64,000 bases of DNA from Chitinophagaceae bacterium UBA1953. GTDB lineage: Bacteria; Bacteroidota; Bacteroidia; Chitinophagales; Chitinophagaceae. A program made the translations under genes and the position numbers. Under the pieces are notes generated by a model, which saw nothing but the letters and a program-made list of their open reading frames with translations, was not told the DNA's origin and did not search any database. The stretch covers positions 124,001 through 188,000 of the forward strand of contig DDEN01000045.1 in assembly GCA_002336115.1 (NCBI GenBank). Reading direction: 5' to 3'. Shown here one piece after another: positions 1 through 10,300 of this stretch (within the stretch, counting starts at the first letter, position 1; each line of letters opens with the position of its first letter).

Positions 1-715
1 GCAGCTTCTCATTCAGCCTGCTATGAATTGCCTGCAACGATTCGGTATTAACATCTTCAATAAGTAAATTCAGCCCATCCTTAACTTCCTTAAGATTGGG
101 TTTAAAAATGGTTACACCTTTATAATTGAAAAAGTTTTTACGCTTTGGATCAACCGCTGTGATGATTCCATGATGATGGCAAAGATCAATTGCTTTTTGA
201 ATAACCAATTCAGTTAAAACGCCCTTATTATAATCTTCGAAGATGATAATCGTTGGTTTTTCAGTTGCAATGAATGTTTGCAGTGCAAGTATGAGGCGGT
301 TCTCATCCTCATACCACAAATCGTGCGTAATCTCATTATCCAGCCGCATCATTTGCTGGTTACGGCTTATGATTCTTGTTTTATTTGTAGTAATCCGTTT
401 TGTGCTGCTGAGCAAAAAATCTGTTTTAATGTTCTTCTCCTGTAGTAATCTTGAAAGAAGTCTGCCTTCTTCATCATCACCTAATACACTTAACATTGAA
501 ACAGATGCACCAAGAGAAGCCAGGTTTAAAGCAACATTGGCAGCGCCGCCCATCCGGTATTCTTTTTTATCCAATGAAACAATGGGAACCGGGGCTTCGG
601 GAGAAATACGATCCACATGCCCCCACATATATGTATCAAGCATTACATCTCCAATCACGCCCACTTTTACATGGGCAAGCTGGTTGAACAATTCATCAAA
701 ATTCACTTCACTCAT
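1..715 (-). CDS. rfaE1: D-glycero-beta-D-manno-heptose-7-phosphate kinase (PfkB family), 3' part cut by window edge
   Basis: The gene runs off the left edge; about 238 N-terminal residues are present. The product resembles the kinase half of HldE/RfaE, which phosphorylates heptose 7-phosphate for ADP-heptose and LPS inner-core synthesis in the cytoplasm. The start reads MSEVNFDELFNQLAQ, followed by GVIGDVMLDTYMWG, RISPEAPVPIV and YRMGGAANVALNLASLG, the usual N-terminal signature of this PfkB kinase, then a GDDEEG loop and a DPKRKNF segment typical of RfaE. Only the kinase domain is visible; whether a nucleotidyltransferase domain follows lies outside the window. Its ATG overlaps the stop codon of the upstream permease by 8 bp, so the two are probably co-translated. 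Family assignment is firm; the exact substrate is by homology. Confidence 0.85.
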   Translation of the reverse strand, partial: MSEVNFDELFNQLAHVKVGVIGDVMLDTYMWGHVDRISPEAPVPIVSLDKKEYRMGGAANVALNLASLGASVSMLSVLGDDEEGRLLSRLLQEKNIKTDFLLSSTKRITTNKTRIISRNQQMMRLDNEITHDLWYEDENRLILALQTFIATEKPTIIIFEDYNKGVLTELVIQKAIDLCHHHGIITAVDPKRKNFFNYKGVTIFKPNLKEVKDGLNLLIEDVNTESLQAIHSRLNEKL

Positions 716-2126
716 CTTTCGTTTTATTCTTTTTATTAGCAACTGCAAGATAATAAACAGGAATACCAATCAGCACAATAATTAATCCGGGCCATGTAAA
801 CTCCGGTTTAAACCATATCAGCAAAGCACAAAATGCTATTCCCATAATTATATACATAACAGGCAAAACAGGATAACCAAATGCTTTATACGGACGTTCT
901 ATATCGGGTCTTTTTTTACGGAGAATAAATATTCCACCAATCGTAAGCATGTAAAAGAGTACAACAACAAACGAAATCATATCGAGCAACTGTCCATATC
1001 TGCCACTCACACTCCACAAACAGGCAATGACACATTGCACCCATAAACTCCATTGTGGAACTGCAAACTTATTCAGCTCTCCCGCCTGTTTAAAAAACAA
1101 TCCATCTTTTGCCATGGTATAATAAACTCTTGCTCCGGCAAGGATTAACCCGTTGTTGCAACCAAAAGTCGAAACCATGATCATCAATGCAATAATCACT
1201 GTTCCTGCATTTCCAAAAATTGCATTGGAAGCAGCAACAGCAACCCGGTCTTTATCTGCCGATGCGATCCCCTGCAAGGGAAGCTGAGCGGTGTACATAA
1301 TATTTGCCGATACATAAATAATGGTAACGATTAGTGTTCCAAGAAACAAACTCATTCCTATATTCCGTTTCGGGTTTTTGATTTCGCCTGCAATAAAGGT
1401 TACGTTGTTCCATGCATCACTGCTGAAAATAGAACCAACCATTGCTGCAGCAATTGCACCTAAAGCTGCAATGGTTGTATAACTTGTAGTTGTCCCGTCT
1501 TTACTTAAAGCCTGTAGGTTCCATGCATTACTCCAGTTTGCCGACCACACATCAGGTTTTAAAAAGATTAAACCAAAAATGATAAGACCAAATAAACTCA
1601 GCAGTTTGGTTACAGTAAATGTTGTCTGAATCAGTTTTCCTTCTTTTACGCCTCTTGTATTTACAAAAGTGAGCAATACAATTAAAGCAATGGAAACAAG
1701 CTGTGCAGGCGATATTTTAATAAAACCCAGATCAAATGCAACCAGGTCTTCACTTACACCAGGAATTAAATAAGCAAGGAATTTGGAAAACGCCACACCT
1801 ACCGCTGCAATGGTTGCGGTTTGAATAACAGTGAAAAAACTCCAGCCGTATAAAAAGCCAAGCAATGGATTATACGCTTCTTTGAGGTACACGTATTGTC
1901 CGCCGGCTTTCGGGTACATGCCGCTTAATTCGCCATAACTAACGGCGGCGGTCAGCGTCATAAAACCGGTAATCAACCATACAACTATTAACCAGCCAGC
2001 GCTGCCCACGTTTCGTGTAATATCGGCGCTTACAATAAAAATACCTGAGCCGATCATTGAACCGGCTACTACCATTGTAGCATCAAATAAACTCAGGGAT
2101 GGTTTAAATTCAGTTTGTGACGACAT
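708..2126 (-). CDS. APC-family amino acid permease
   Basis: A 472-residue inner-membrane carrier of the amino acid-polyamine-organocation superfamily. The N-terminal GSMIGSGIFIVSADI matches the first, broken helix that forms the substrate site in APC transporters (GS-x-I-G-x-GIF), and about 12 hydrophobic segments follow. The sequence resembles YfnA/SteT-like exchangers of neutral or basic amino acids; the substrate cannot be read from the sequence. The gene ends in an overlap with the heptose kinase start. A perfect 8-bp hairpin at 2135-2154 lies just upstream of its ATG. No direct functional link with heptose synthesis is evident; the arrangement probably reflects operon packing. Confidence 0.85.
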   Translation of the reverse strand: MSSQTEFKPSLSLFDATMVVAGSMIGSGIFIVSADITRNVGSAGWLIVVWLITGFMTLTAAVSYGELSGMYPKAGGQYVYLKEAYNPLLGFLYGWSFFTVIQTATIAAVGVAFSKFLAYLIPGVSEDLVAFDLGFIKISPAQLVSIALIVLLTFVNTRGVKEGKLIQTTFTVTKLLSLFGLIIFGLIFLKPDVWSANWSNAWNLQALSKDGTTTSYTTIAALGAIAAAMVGSIFSSDAWNNVTFIAGEIKNPKRNIGMSLFLGTLIVTIIYVSANIMYTAQLPLQGIASADKDRVAVAASNAIFGNAGTVIIALMIMVSTFGCNNGLILAGARVYYTMAKDGLFFKQAGELNKFAVPQWSLWVQCVIACLWSVSGRYGQLLDMISFVVVLFYMLTIGGIFILRKKRPDIERPYKAFGYPVLPVMYIIMGIAFCALLIWFKPEFTWPGLIIVLIGIPVYYLAVANKKNKTKDE

Positions 2127-2134
2127 AGAATTGG

Positions 2135-2154
2135 TTTCGTTTCAAAAAACGAAA
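2135..2154 (-). promoter_or_regulatory. Hairpin between ompH and the permease gene
   Basis: TTTCGTTT and AAACGAAA form a perfect 8-bp stem with a 4-nt loop, placed 9 bp before the permease ATG. No clear U-tract follows on the minus strand, so it is more likely a leader or mRNA-processing hairpin than a full terminator. Function is inference. Confidence 0.35.
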
Positions 2155-2182
2155 GATAAGCATTAATCTGAAACCCGGTTGC

Positions 2183-2797
2183 TTATTGCTTCTTTGTCTT
2201 ATTGTAGGATTCGTTTAACCCCTTCAGCACTTCGGTTGTTATGTTGTAAGCTGTGTCTTTGTAATAAAGCGTAGGGTTTCCTTCCTGAGTGGAAAAAATA
2301 AACTGGTATTTTCCTCCTTTATTGTACTCTTTCAGATATTCATTAATCCGTTTCTGAATATCTTCTATTGCTTTTGACTGGCGTTCCAAATGCTCGCCCT
2401 GTAAGGTTTGCTGCCGTTGGCCAATCTGCTGGTATCTTGTCTGGTACTCCTGCTGAAACTGTTCAGCTTCGGCCTGTGTAATGGATTGTCCTCTTTTTAC
2501 AAAAGCAACACGGTCTTTTTCAAGTTTACCTAACTGGCCTTGTATTTCGTTATCAATACGCTGTTTATCCCTTTCAATCTCATCATTTTTCAGCTTGAAA
2601 TATTCATAATATTTCTGAATAGTATCAAGGTCAATATAAGCCACATTTAATTCCTTCACCTGTGCTGATGAATCTGTTTTACCTGTAATTACTTTGCTGC
2701 TTTTTGAAGTTCCTTTATTGCCATTAAAATGCAATACAAACAATACAGCAACAGCCGCTGTAAGAACCCAAACTAATATTGATTGAAACGTTTTCAT
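2183..2797 (-). CDS. OmpH/Skp-family periplasmic chaperone-like protein
   Basis: A 204-residue protein with one N-terminal hydrophobic segment (SILVWVLTAAVAVLFVLHF, about residues 6-24), acting as an uncleaved anchor or signal peptide. The rest has the pattern of the OmpH/Skp family: an AYIDLDTIQKYYEYFK strand-helix, then a long Gln/Glu/Lys-rich coiled coil (about residues 70-165) and a C-terminal beta segment with YQFIFSTQEGNPTLYYKD. Skp proteins hold unfolded outer-membrane proteins in the periplasm; Bacteroidota usually carry several paralogues, often beside bamA. This copy is not next to bamA, so its client is unknown. Start chosen at the ATG followed by the Lys-containing signal. Confidence 0.82.
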   Translation of the reverse strand: MKTFQSILVWVLTAAVAVLFVLHFNGNKGTSKSSKVITGKTDSSAQVKELNVAYIDLDTIQKYYEYFKLKNDEIERDKQRIDNEIQGQLGKLEKDRVAFVKRGQSITQAEAEQFQQEYQTRYQQIGQRQQTLQGEHLERQSKAIEDIQKRINEYLKEYNKGGKYQFIFSTQEGNPTLYYKDTAYNITTEVLKGLNESYNKTKKQ

Positions 2798-2870
2798 ACC
2801 GCTGGCAAAGTAAAGGATTCTGAATGAGTGAGAAAAATTGAATCGGATTTTAAGATACCCTTAACAACAA

Positions 2871-2898
2871 AAAAGTCCCTCGGAACCGAGGGACTTTC
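2871..2898 (-). terminator. Intrinsic terminator of rpoB-rpoC
   Basis: Arms at 2872-2883 and 2886-2897 are perfectly complementary (AAAGTCCCTCGG with CCGAGGGACTTT), giving a strong stem, followed on the minus strand by TTTTTTG. It lies 19 bp beyond the rpoC stop codon and closes the rpoBC transcript. Confidence 0.9.
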
Positions 2899-2916
2899 AA
2901 CTTTATTCATCATGAA

Positions 2917-5900
2917 TTATTCTTCTTCATCAAAGCTCATCGCTTCTTTTGTTGTAAGCAACAGTTCATATTCTTCCTTGCTGCCGACAATCATGTTTTC
3001 GAAGTCACGTAAGCCTGTACCTGCAGGGATCGGGTGACCGGTGATTACGTTTTCTTTTAAGCCTAACAAATCATCCGTTTTACCTTCAATTGCAGCAGTA
3101 CTCAACACTTTGGTTGTTTCCTGGAATGATGCTGCAGAAATCCAGCTTTGTACACCAAGCGATGCTTTGGTGATACCAAGCAATACAGGTTGAGCTGTTG
3201 CAGGATGTGCATCCCTTACTTCAACCAGCTTTTTATCTGCACGACGTAACAAGCTGTTTTCTTCACGGTATTCACGAACAGTAACAATCTGGCCCGGGCG
3301 GAACTTGTGGCTATCGCCTGGTTCTGTTACTACTTTCTTATCGAAGATGCGGTCGTTTTCTTCGTTGAATTCAAAGCGATCAACCAAGTCTTCTTCAAGG
3401 AATTTCGTGTCACCCGCATCAATGATTTCAACTTTCTTCATCATCTGACGAACGATGGTTTCAATATGCTTATCATTGATTTTTACACCCTGCAAACGGT
3501 AAACTTCCTGGATTTCATTCACCACGTATTCCTGTACAGCAAATGGCCCTTTGATTGTAAGAATATCGGCAGGAGCAATTTGCCCATCACTCAACGGAGC
3601 ACCAGCTTTAATGAAGTCACCTTCCTGCGCAAGGATCTGGCGTGTAAGAGGTACGAGATACTTCTTCACAACCTCGTCTTTACTTGTTACAATGATTTCC
3701 CTGTTACCACGCTTGATGCTGCCAAATGCAACCACACCATCAATTTCAGAAACAATAGCAGGATTACCCGGATTACGTGCTTCAAACAATTCAGTTACAC
3801 GGGGAAGACCACCGGTGATATCTCTCAACTTACCAAGTACACGGGGGATTTTAACCAATACCTGACCGGCAACCACTTCTTCTCCTTCGTCAATTACAAT
3901 GTGCGAACCTACAGGCAGGTTATATGATTTAACTTCCTTGCCTCCTTCTACAACCAATGAAGGTATCTTGGTTTTATCTTTTGTTTCAATTACCACTTTT
4001 TCACGGTGACCTGTTTGCTCATCTGCTTCTTCACGGAACGTAATACCATCAATAATGCTTTCGAACTTTATTGTACCTGCAATTTCAGCAACAACCACGT
4101 TATTGAATGGATCCCATGTGCAAAGTGCATCGCCTTTCTTCACCTGCTGCCCATCTTTTACTGAAAGTGTGGCACCGTATGGAATGTTATTTGTAATAAG
4201 CAAACGATCATTCTTCACATCCATAATACGAACTTCACCTGTACGGCCGATAACAACCTGTACTTTTTCACCTTCGTTATTCAATGTAGTTACAGTACGT
4301 AACCCATCAAAATGAACAGTACCTTCAAACTTCGCATGTAATGCAGAATCAACTGAAGCCGATCCTGCAACACCACCAACGTGGAATGTACGCAGAGTAA
4401 GCTGTGTACCTGGTTCGCCAATTGATTGTGCCGCAATGATACCAACCGCATCGCCTTTCTGAGCAATTGCGCCTGTTGCAAGGTTTTTACCATAACATTT
4501 CACACACACACCACGCTTGCTTTCGCAGGTAAGTACAGAACGGATTTCAACTGTTTCAATTCCTGCTTCTTCAATTTTTCTTGCAAGCGATGCTGTAATT
4601 TCCTGACCAGCAGCAACAATGAGTTCATCGCTTTGAGGATCGTACACATTATGTAATGAAGTACGTCCTTCAATACGGTCGCTCAATGGTTCAATAATAT
4701 CTTCGTTATCTTTTAATGCACTTGTTGCAATACCACGTAATGTTCCGCAATCTTCATCATTTATCACCACATCCTGAGCTACGTCAACCAAACGACGGGT
4801 TAAGTAACCTGCATCGGCTGTTTTTAACGCCGTATCGGCAAGACCTTTACGGGCACCGTGTGTAGAAATGAAGTAATCCAATACACTCAACCCATCTTTA
4901 AAGTTTGACAGTACCGGGTTTTCAATGATTTCACTTCCTGTTGAACCCGATTTTCTTGGTTTCGCCATCAAGCCTCTTAATCCAGCCAACTGTTTAACCT
5001 GTTGTTTGCTACCACGGGCACCAGAATCAAGCATCATGTACACAGAATTAAAGCCCTGTTTGTCGGTTGCCATTTCACGGATCAATGTTTCAGTTACACG
5101 GGTATCCACACGGCTCCAGATGTCAATGATCTGGTTGTAACGTTCGTTATTGGTGATAAGCCCCATGTTATAGCTGTCCCAAACCTCATCAACCTCACCT
5201 TGTGCATTTTCAACCAGTTCGGACTTGATTTCAGGAATGATCAGGTCGTTGATGTTGAATGAAAGACCACCCTGGAATGCAGTGCGGAAACCAAGCTGTT
5301 TAATATCATCAAGGAATTTAGCGGTTTTTGGAACGTTAGTGATTTCAATAATTTCACCAATGATTTCACGAAGATTTTTCTTTGTGAGTAAAGCATTTAC
5401 AAAACCAACCTCTTTCGGAACGTGCTGGTTAAATATTACACGACCTACTGTTGTTTCAATCAGTTTGTATTCCAGCTCACCATTTTCTTTACGCACATTC
5501 GTTTTTACCCTGATCCAAGCATGCAGATCTACACGCTTTTCATTGTAAGCAATGATAACTTCTTCTGCAGAATAAAAAGCCTTACCCTCTCCTTTTACGA
5601 TTTCAGTATCGGTTGTTTTCTTTCCTTTTGAAATGTAATAAAGACCAAGTACCATGTCCTGAGAAGGAAGCGTGATTGGTGTACCGTTCTGCGGGTTAAG
5701 AATGTTGTGCGATGCAAGCATGAGCAATTGTGCTTCAAGAATTGCAGCATTACTTAACGGAACGTGTACCGCCATCTGGTCTCCGTCAAAGTCGGCGTTG
5801 AACGCAGAACATACAAGCGGGTGAAGTTGAATGGCTTTTCCTTCAATTAATTTAGGTTGGAAGGCCTGGATAGATAAACGGTGCAGTGTGGGGGCACGGT

Positions 5901-7206
5901 TTAACATAATCGGGTGACCTTTCAGAATATTTTCAAGTATATCCCAAACAACAGCTTCTTTTTTATCTACCAGTTTACGGGCAGATTTTACTGTTTTAAC
6001 GATACCTCTTTCAATCAGTTTGCGGATGATAAATGGTTTAAACAATTCAGCAGCCATGTCTTTTGGAAGACCACATTCGTGCAATTTCATTTCGGGACCT
6101 ACCACGATAACGGAACGACCAGAATAGTCAACACGTTTACCAAGCAGGTTCTGACGGAAACGACCTTGTTTACCTTTCAGTACATCACTTAAAGATTTCA
6201 ATGCACGACCTCCTTCAGCTTTCACAGCATTTGATTTACGGCTGTTGTCGAACAATGAATCAATTGCTTCCTGTAACATACGTTTTTCGTTACGAAGGAT
6301 TACTTCAGGAGCTTTAATCTCCAGCAAACGCTTCAAACGGTTGTTACGGATAATTACACGACGATATAAATCATTCAGATCTGAAGATGCGAAACGACCA
6401 CCATCCAACGGAACTAACGGACGAAGTTCAGGCGGAATTACAGGTATATACTGCATCACCATCCATTCAGGACGGTTGGTGATACGCTGGTTGGCATCAC
6501 GGAAAGCTTCCACCACGCTCAAACGTTTCAGTGCATCAGCTCGGCGTTGTTGTGAAGTTTCAGTAGCAGCCGCATTTCTAAGATCGTAACTTAACTGATC
6601 GAGATCAATACGCTGTAACATATCGTGTACTGCTTCTGCGCCCATTTTAGCAATGAATTTCTGCGGATCTTCATCAGGCAGGTACTGGTTATCTTTTGGT
6701 AAAGTATCCAACAGGTCGAGATATTCTTCTTCAGTAAGCAAATCACCCATATTCATATTCTCTTTCACACCTGGCTGGATTACGACATAACGTTCATAGT
6801 AAACAATGGTTTCCAGCTTCTTTGAGCTAACGCCCAAGAGGTAACCGATTTTATTTGGTAATGATTTAAAGTACCAGATGTGTACAACAGGAACCACGAG
6901 TTTAATGTGTCCCATACGTTCACGACGTACTTTCTTTTCTGTTACTTCCACACCGCAACGGTCGCAAACAATACCTTTATAACGGATACGCTTATACTTA
7001 CCGCAAGCACATTCAAAATCTTTTACTGGCCCGAAAATCCGTTCACAAAACAAACCATCTCGTTCAGGTTTGTAAGTACGGTAGTTAATTGTTTCGGGTT
7101 TTAATACTTCACCAAAGCTGCGTTCCAGGATTGTATCGGGAGATGCAAGACCAATGGTGATTTTAGAAAACGTTGGCCTCTGACGGTTATCTTTTCTGAA
7201 TGCCAT
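2917..7206 (-). CDS. rpoC: DNA-directed RNA polymerase subunit beta'
   Basis: Full-length beta' subunit (1429 residues), the larger catalytic subunit of RNA polymerase. The catalytic magnesium motif NADFDGDQ is at residues 470-476. The N-terminal zinc ribbon uses C66, C68, C81 and C84; the second zinc site uses C820, C894, C901 and C904. The bridge-helix and trigger-loop region is intact (LRTFHVGGVAGS). A predicted extended C-terminal part with repeated beta-rich segments is present, as is normal in this phylum. It follows rpoB after a 121-bp gap that contains a 7-bp-period repeat, and it is closed by a strong terminator. No frame disruption or odd residue was seen. Confidence 0.99.
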   Translation of the reverse strand: MAFRKDNRQRPTFSKITIGLASPDTILERSFGEVLKPETINYRTYKPERDGLFCERIFGPVKDFECACGKYKRIRYKGIVCDRCGVEVTEKKVRRERMGHIKLVVPVVHIWYFKSLPNKIGYLLGVSSKKLETIVYYERYVVIQPGVKENMNMGDLLTEEEYLDLLDTLPKDNQYLPDEDPQKFIAKMGAEAVHDMLQRIDLDQLSYDLRNAAATETSQQRRADALKRLSVVEAFRDANQRITNRPEWMVMQYIPVIPPELRPLVPLDGGRFASSDLNDLYRRVIIRNNRLKRLLEIKAPEVILRNEKRMLQEAIDSLFDNSRKSNAVKAEGGRALKSLSDVLKGKQGRFRQNLLGKRVDYSGRSVIVVGPEMKLHECGLPKDMAAELFKPFIIRKLIERGIVKTVKSARKLVDKKEAVVWDILENILKGHPIMLNRAPTLHRLSIQAFQPKLIEGKAIQLHPLVCSAFNADFDGDQMAVHVPLSNAAILEAQLLMLASHNILNPQNGTPITLPSQDMVLGLYYISKGKKTTDTEIVKGEGKAFYSAEEVIIAYNEKRVDLHAWIRVKTNVRKENGELEYKLIETTVGRVIFNQHVPKEVGFVNALLTKKNLREIIGEIIEITNVPKTAKFLDDIKQLGFRTAFQGGLSFNINDLIIPEIKSELVENAQGEVDEVWDSYNMGLITNNERYNQIIDIWSRVDTRVTETLIREMATDKQGFNSVYMMLDSGARGSKQQVKQLAGLRGLMAKPRKSGSTGSEIIENPVLSNFKDGLSVLDYFISTHGARKGLADTALKTADAGYLTRRLVDVAQDVVINDEDCGTLRGIATSALKDNEDIIEPLSDRIEGRTSLHNVYDPQSDELIVAAGQEITASLARKIEEAGIETVEIRSVLTCESKRGVCVKCYGKNLATGAIAQKGDAVGIIAAQSIGEPGTQLTLRTFHVGGVAGSASVDSALHAKFEGTVHFDGLRTVTTLNNEGEKVQVVIGRTGEVRIMDVKNDRLLITNNIPYGATLSVKDGQQVKKGDALCTWDPFNNVVVAEIAGTIKFESIIDGITFREEADEQTGHREKVVIETKDKTKIPSLVVEGGKEVKSYNLPVGSHIVIDEGEEVVAGQVLVKIPRVLGKLRDITGGLPRVTELFEARNPGNPAIVSEIDGVVAFGSIKRGNREIIVTSKDEVVKKYLVPLTRQILAQEGDFIKAGAPLSDGQIAPADILTIKGPFAVQEYVVNEIQEVYRLQGVKINDKHIETIVRQMMKKVEIIDAGDTKFLEEDLVDRFEFNEENDRIFDKKVVTEPGDSHKFRPGQIVTVREYREENSLLRRADKKLVEVRDAHPATAQPVLLGITKASLGVQSWISAASFQETTKVLSTAAIEGKTDDLLGLKENVITGHPIPAGTGLRDFENMIVGSKEEYELLLTTKEAMSFDEEE

Positions 7207-7288
7207 ATGTTTATTTTCGATTTTAGATTTACGAAGTACGATTTGCTACAAGCCGGCTATTGTACTTCAACTGTTCGCCGGATAAAGT

Positions 7289-7330
7289 GGAAACCGGTAA
7301 CCATGAACTGGTAACCGGTAACCGGAATTA
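7289..7330. repeat. 7-bp-period repeat between rpoB and rpoC
   Basis: Six consecutive heptamers can be read without a gap: GGAAACC, GGTAACC, ATGAACT, GGTAACC, GGTAACC, GGAATTA. Three are identical. The last one includes the TAA stop codon of rpoB (minus strand), so the array starts exactly at the end of the rpoB reading frame and lies in the rpoB-rpoC mRNA. The same period with other unit sequences recurs elsewhere in the window. Confidence 0.75.
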
Positions 7331-10300
7331 TTCTTCAAATTTCAGATCCAGACCCAGACCTCTTAATTCATGAATTAATACGTTGAATGATTCAGGAACA
7401 CCCGGTCTTGGAACATTATCACCTTTAACGATTGCTTCATAAGTCTTTGCACGACCCATGATATCATCCGACTTAATGGTTAATAACTCCTGGAGGATAT
7501 TTGAAGCACCGTAAGCTTCCAGTGCCCATACTTCCATTTCACCGAAACGCTGACCACCGAACTGAGCTTTACCACCAAGAGGCTGCTGTGTAATTAAGCT
7601 GTATGGTCCGATTGAACGGGCATGCATCTTATCATCAACCATATGGTGCAGTTTAATCATATAAATGATACCAACTGTTGCTTTCTGGTGGAAACGTTCA
7701 CCGGTTTCACCATCATAAAGGAATGTATGTCCAAATTTCGGTAAACCAGCCTGGTCAATATGTGCTGCAATTTCTTCAACAGTAGCACCATCGAAGATTG
7801 GTGTAGCAAACTTCACACCCAGTTTTTCACCAGCCCATCCAAGTACAGTTTCATAAATCTGTCCAAGGTTCATACGGCTTGGTACACCAAGCGGGTTCAA
7901 TACAATATCAACAGGAGTACCATCTTCGAGGAACGGCATATCTTCCTGGCGTACGATCTTGGCAACGATACCTTTGTTACCGTGACGACCCGCCATTTTA
8001 TCACCCACTTTCAGTTTACGCTTAACAGCTAAATAAACCTTCGCAAGTTTCAATACACCAGCCGGTAGTTCATCACCAATAGAGATGTTGAATTTCTCAC
8101 GCTTGTAACGGCCGAGTTCTTCGTTATACTTGATATTATAGTTATGTAACAACTGGTTGATCCATTCATCGGTTGTTGCATCACCTGTCCAGCCCAGCGG
8201 GTTCACATTTGCAAAGTCAATACCTGCAAGGTTTTTCTGGTTGAACTTAGCACCTTTTCCAATTAATGATTCACCAAAGTTGTTGTTAACTCCTGCAGAT
8301 GTTTTTGTTTGCAGAAGCGATAACAATTTGCTTAGTAATACATCTAATAAATCAGTTGTATTCTTTTCATGAATCTTTTCTACTTTTTCCAGTAATGCTT
8401 TTTCACGGATCTTGCCATTCTTATCTTTCTTAGCACGCTGGAAGAGTTTTTTATCAATTACCACACCTTCAGTTCCGCTTGGAGCTTTGAGTGAAGCATC
8501 TTTTGCATCGCCTGCTTTATCACCAAAGATGGCACGCAACAACTTCTCTTCGGGAGTTGGATCGCTTTCACCTTTTGGTGTGATTTTACCAATGAGAATA
8601 TCGCCTTCCTTGATAGCTGCACCAATACGGATGATACCGTTCTGATCGAGATCTTTGGTGGCTTCCTCACTTACGTTCGGAATATCAGGAGTCAGTTCTT
8701 CTTCACCGAGTTTTGTATCACGTACTTCCAGTTCATATTCTTCAACATGTACAGAAGTGAACAAATCTTCTTTCACTACTTTTTCGTTGATAACGATGGC
8801 ATCCTCAAAGTTGTATCCTTTCCAAGGCATGAACGCTACTTTCAGGTTACGGCCCAATGCCAGTTCACCATCTTTTACAGCATAACCTTCGGTTAAGAAA
8901 TCGCCTTCTTTAACTGCCTGCCCTTTCTTCACACAAGGTTTGAGGTTGATACAAGTGCTCTGGTTTGTTTTGATGAACTTGGTGAGTTTGTATATTTTCA
9001 GATCATCTTCAAAACTTACCAGGCGTTGCTCTTCGTTCCTGTCATAACGAACATGAATTTCAATTGCATCTACATATTCAACAATTCCTTTACCCTCAGA
9101 TGTCAACTGAATGCGGCTATCTCTTGCAGCCATTGCTTCCAGACCAGTACCAACAATCGGAGCCTGCGGACGCACCAGCGGAACCGCCTGGCGTTGCATG
9201 TTTGATCCCATCAAAGCACGGTTGGCATCATCATGTTCAAGGAACGGAATAAGCGAAGCACTCAAACCAACGATCTGGTTTGGCGCAACGTCCATATATT
9301 CCACTTCTTCTTTATCAAGAATCGGGAAGTCGCCACTTTCACGTGAACGAACTTTATCTTCCACAATGTTTCCTTTATCATCCACATCAATATTTACCTG
9401 CGCAATCTTTGCAGTATCTTCTTCTTCAGCACTGAGGTAAGTAAGATGTTTCATATCGACTTTACTATCAACCACCTTACGGTAAGGTGTTTCAATAAAG
9501 CCCATATCATTTACTTTGGCGTGAACGCACAAAGTAGAGATCAGACCGATGTTCGGACCTTCAGGAGTTTCAATTGTACACAAACGACCGTAATGTGAGT
9601 AGTGTACGTCACGAACCTCGAAACCTGCTCTTTCACGGCTTAAACCACCTGGACCGAGAGCGGAGATACGACGTTTGTGTGTGATTTCTGAAAGCGGGTT
9701 TGTCTGATCAAGGAACTGGCTGAGCTGCGATGTTCCGAAAAAGGAGTTTATCACAGAAGACAACGTTCTTGCATTGATCAGGTCAACCGGAGTAAACACC
9801 TCGTTGTCACGTACGTTCATTCTTTCACGGATGGTACGGGCCATACGTGCAAGACCTACACCAAACTGAGCATATAACTGCTCGCCTACTGTACGTACAC
9901 GACGGTTGCTGAGGTGATCGATATCGTCGATTTCAGCTTTGGCGTTGGTTAACTTCACTAAGTATTTAATGATGGAGATGATGTCATCTTTTGTTAACAC
10001 CTTCTTCTCAATGGGGAAGTTTAATCCCAGTTTGCGGTTGATCTTGTAACGACCAACTTCACCCAGATCGTAACGCTTATCGCTGAAGAATAATTTATCA
10101 ATAATACCACGGGCAGTTTCATTATCAGGAGCATCCGCACCACGTAACTGACGATAGATGTGCTGTACCGCTTCCAGTTCACTGTTTGAGGTATCTTTAT
10201 TTAATGTATTGTAGATAATAGCAAAGTCGCCGCTTACTTCTTCTTTCTGAACAAATACGCTCTTCACTTCCATTTCGCTGATCATTTCAATTGCTTCAGC

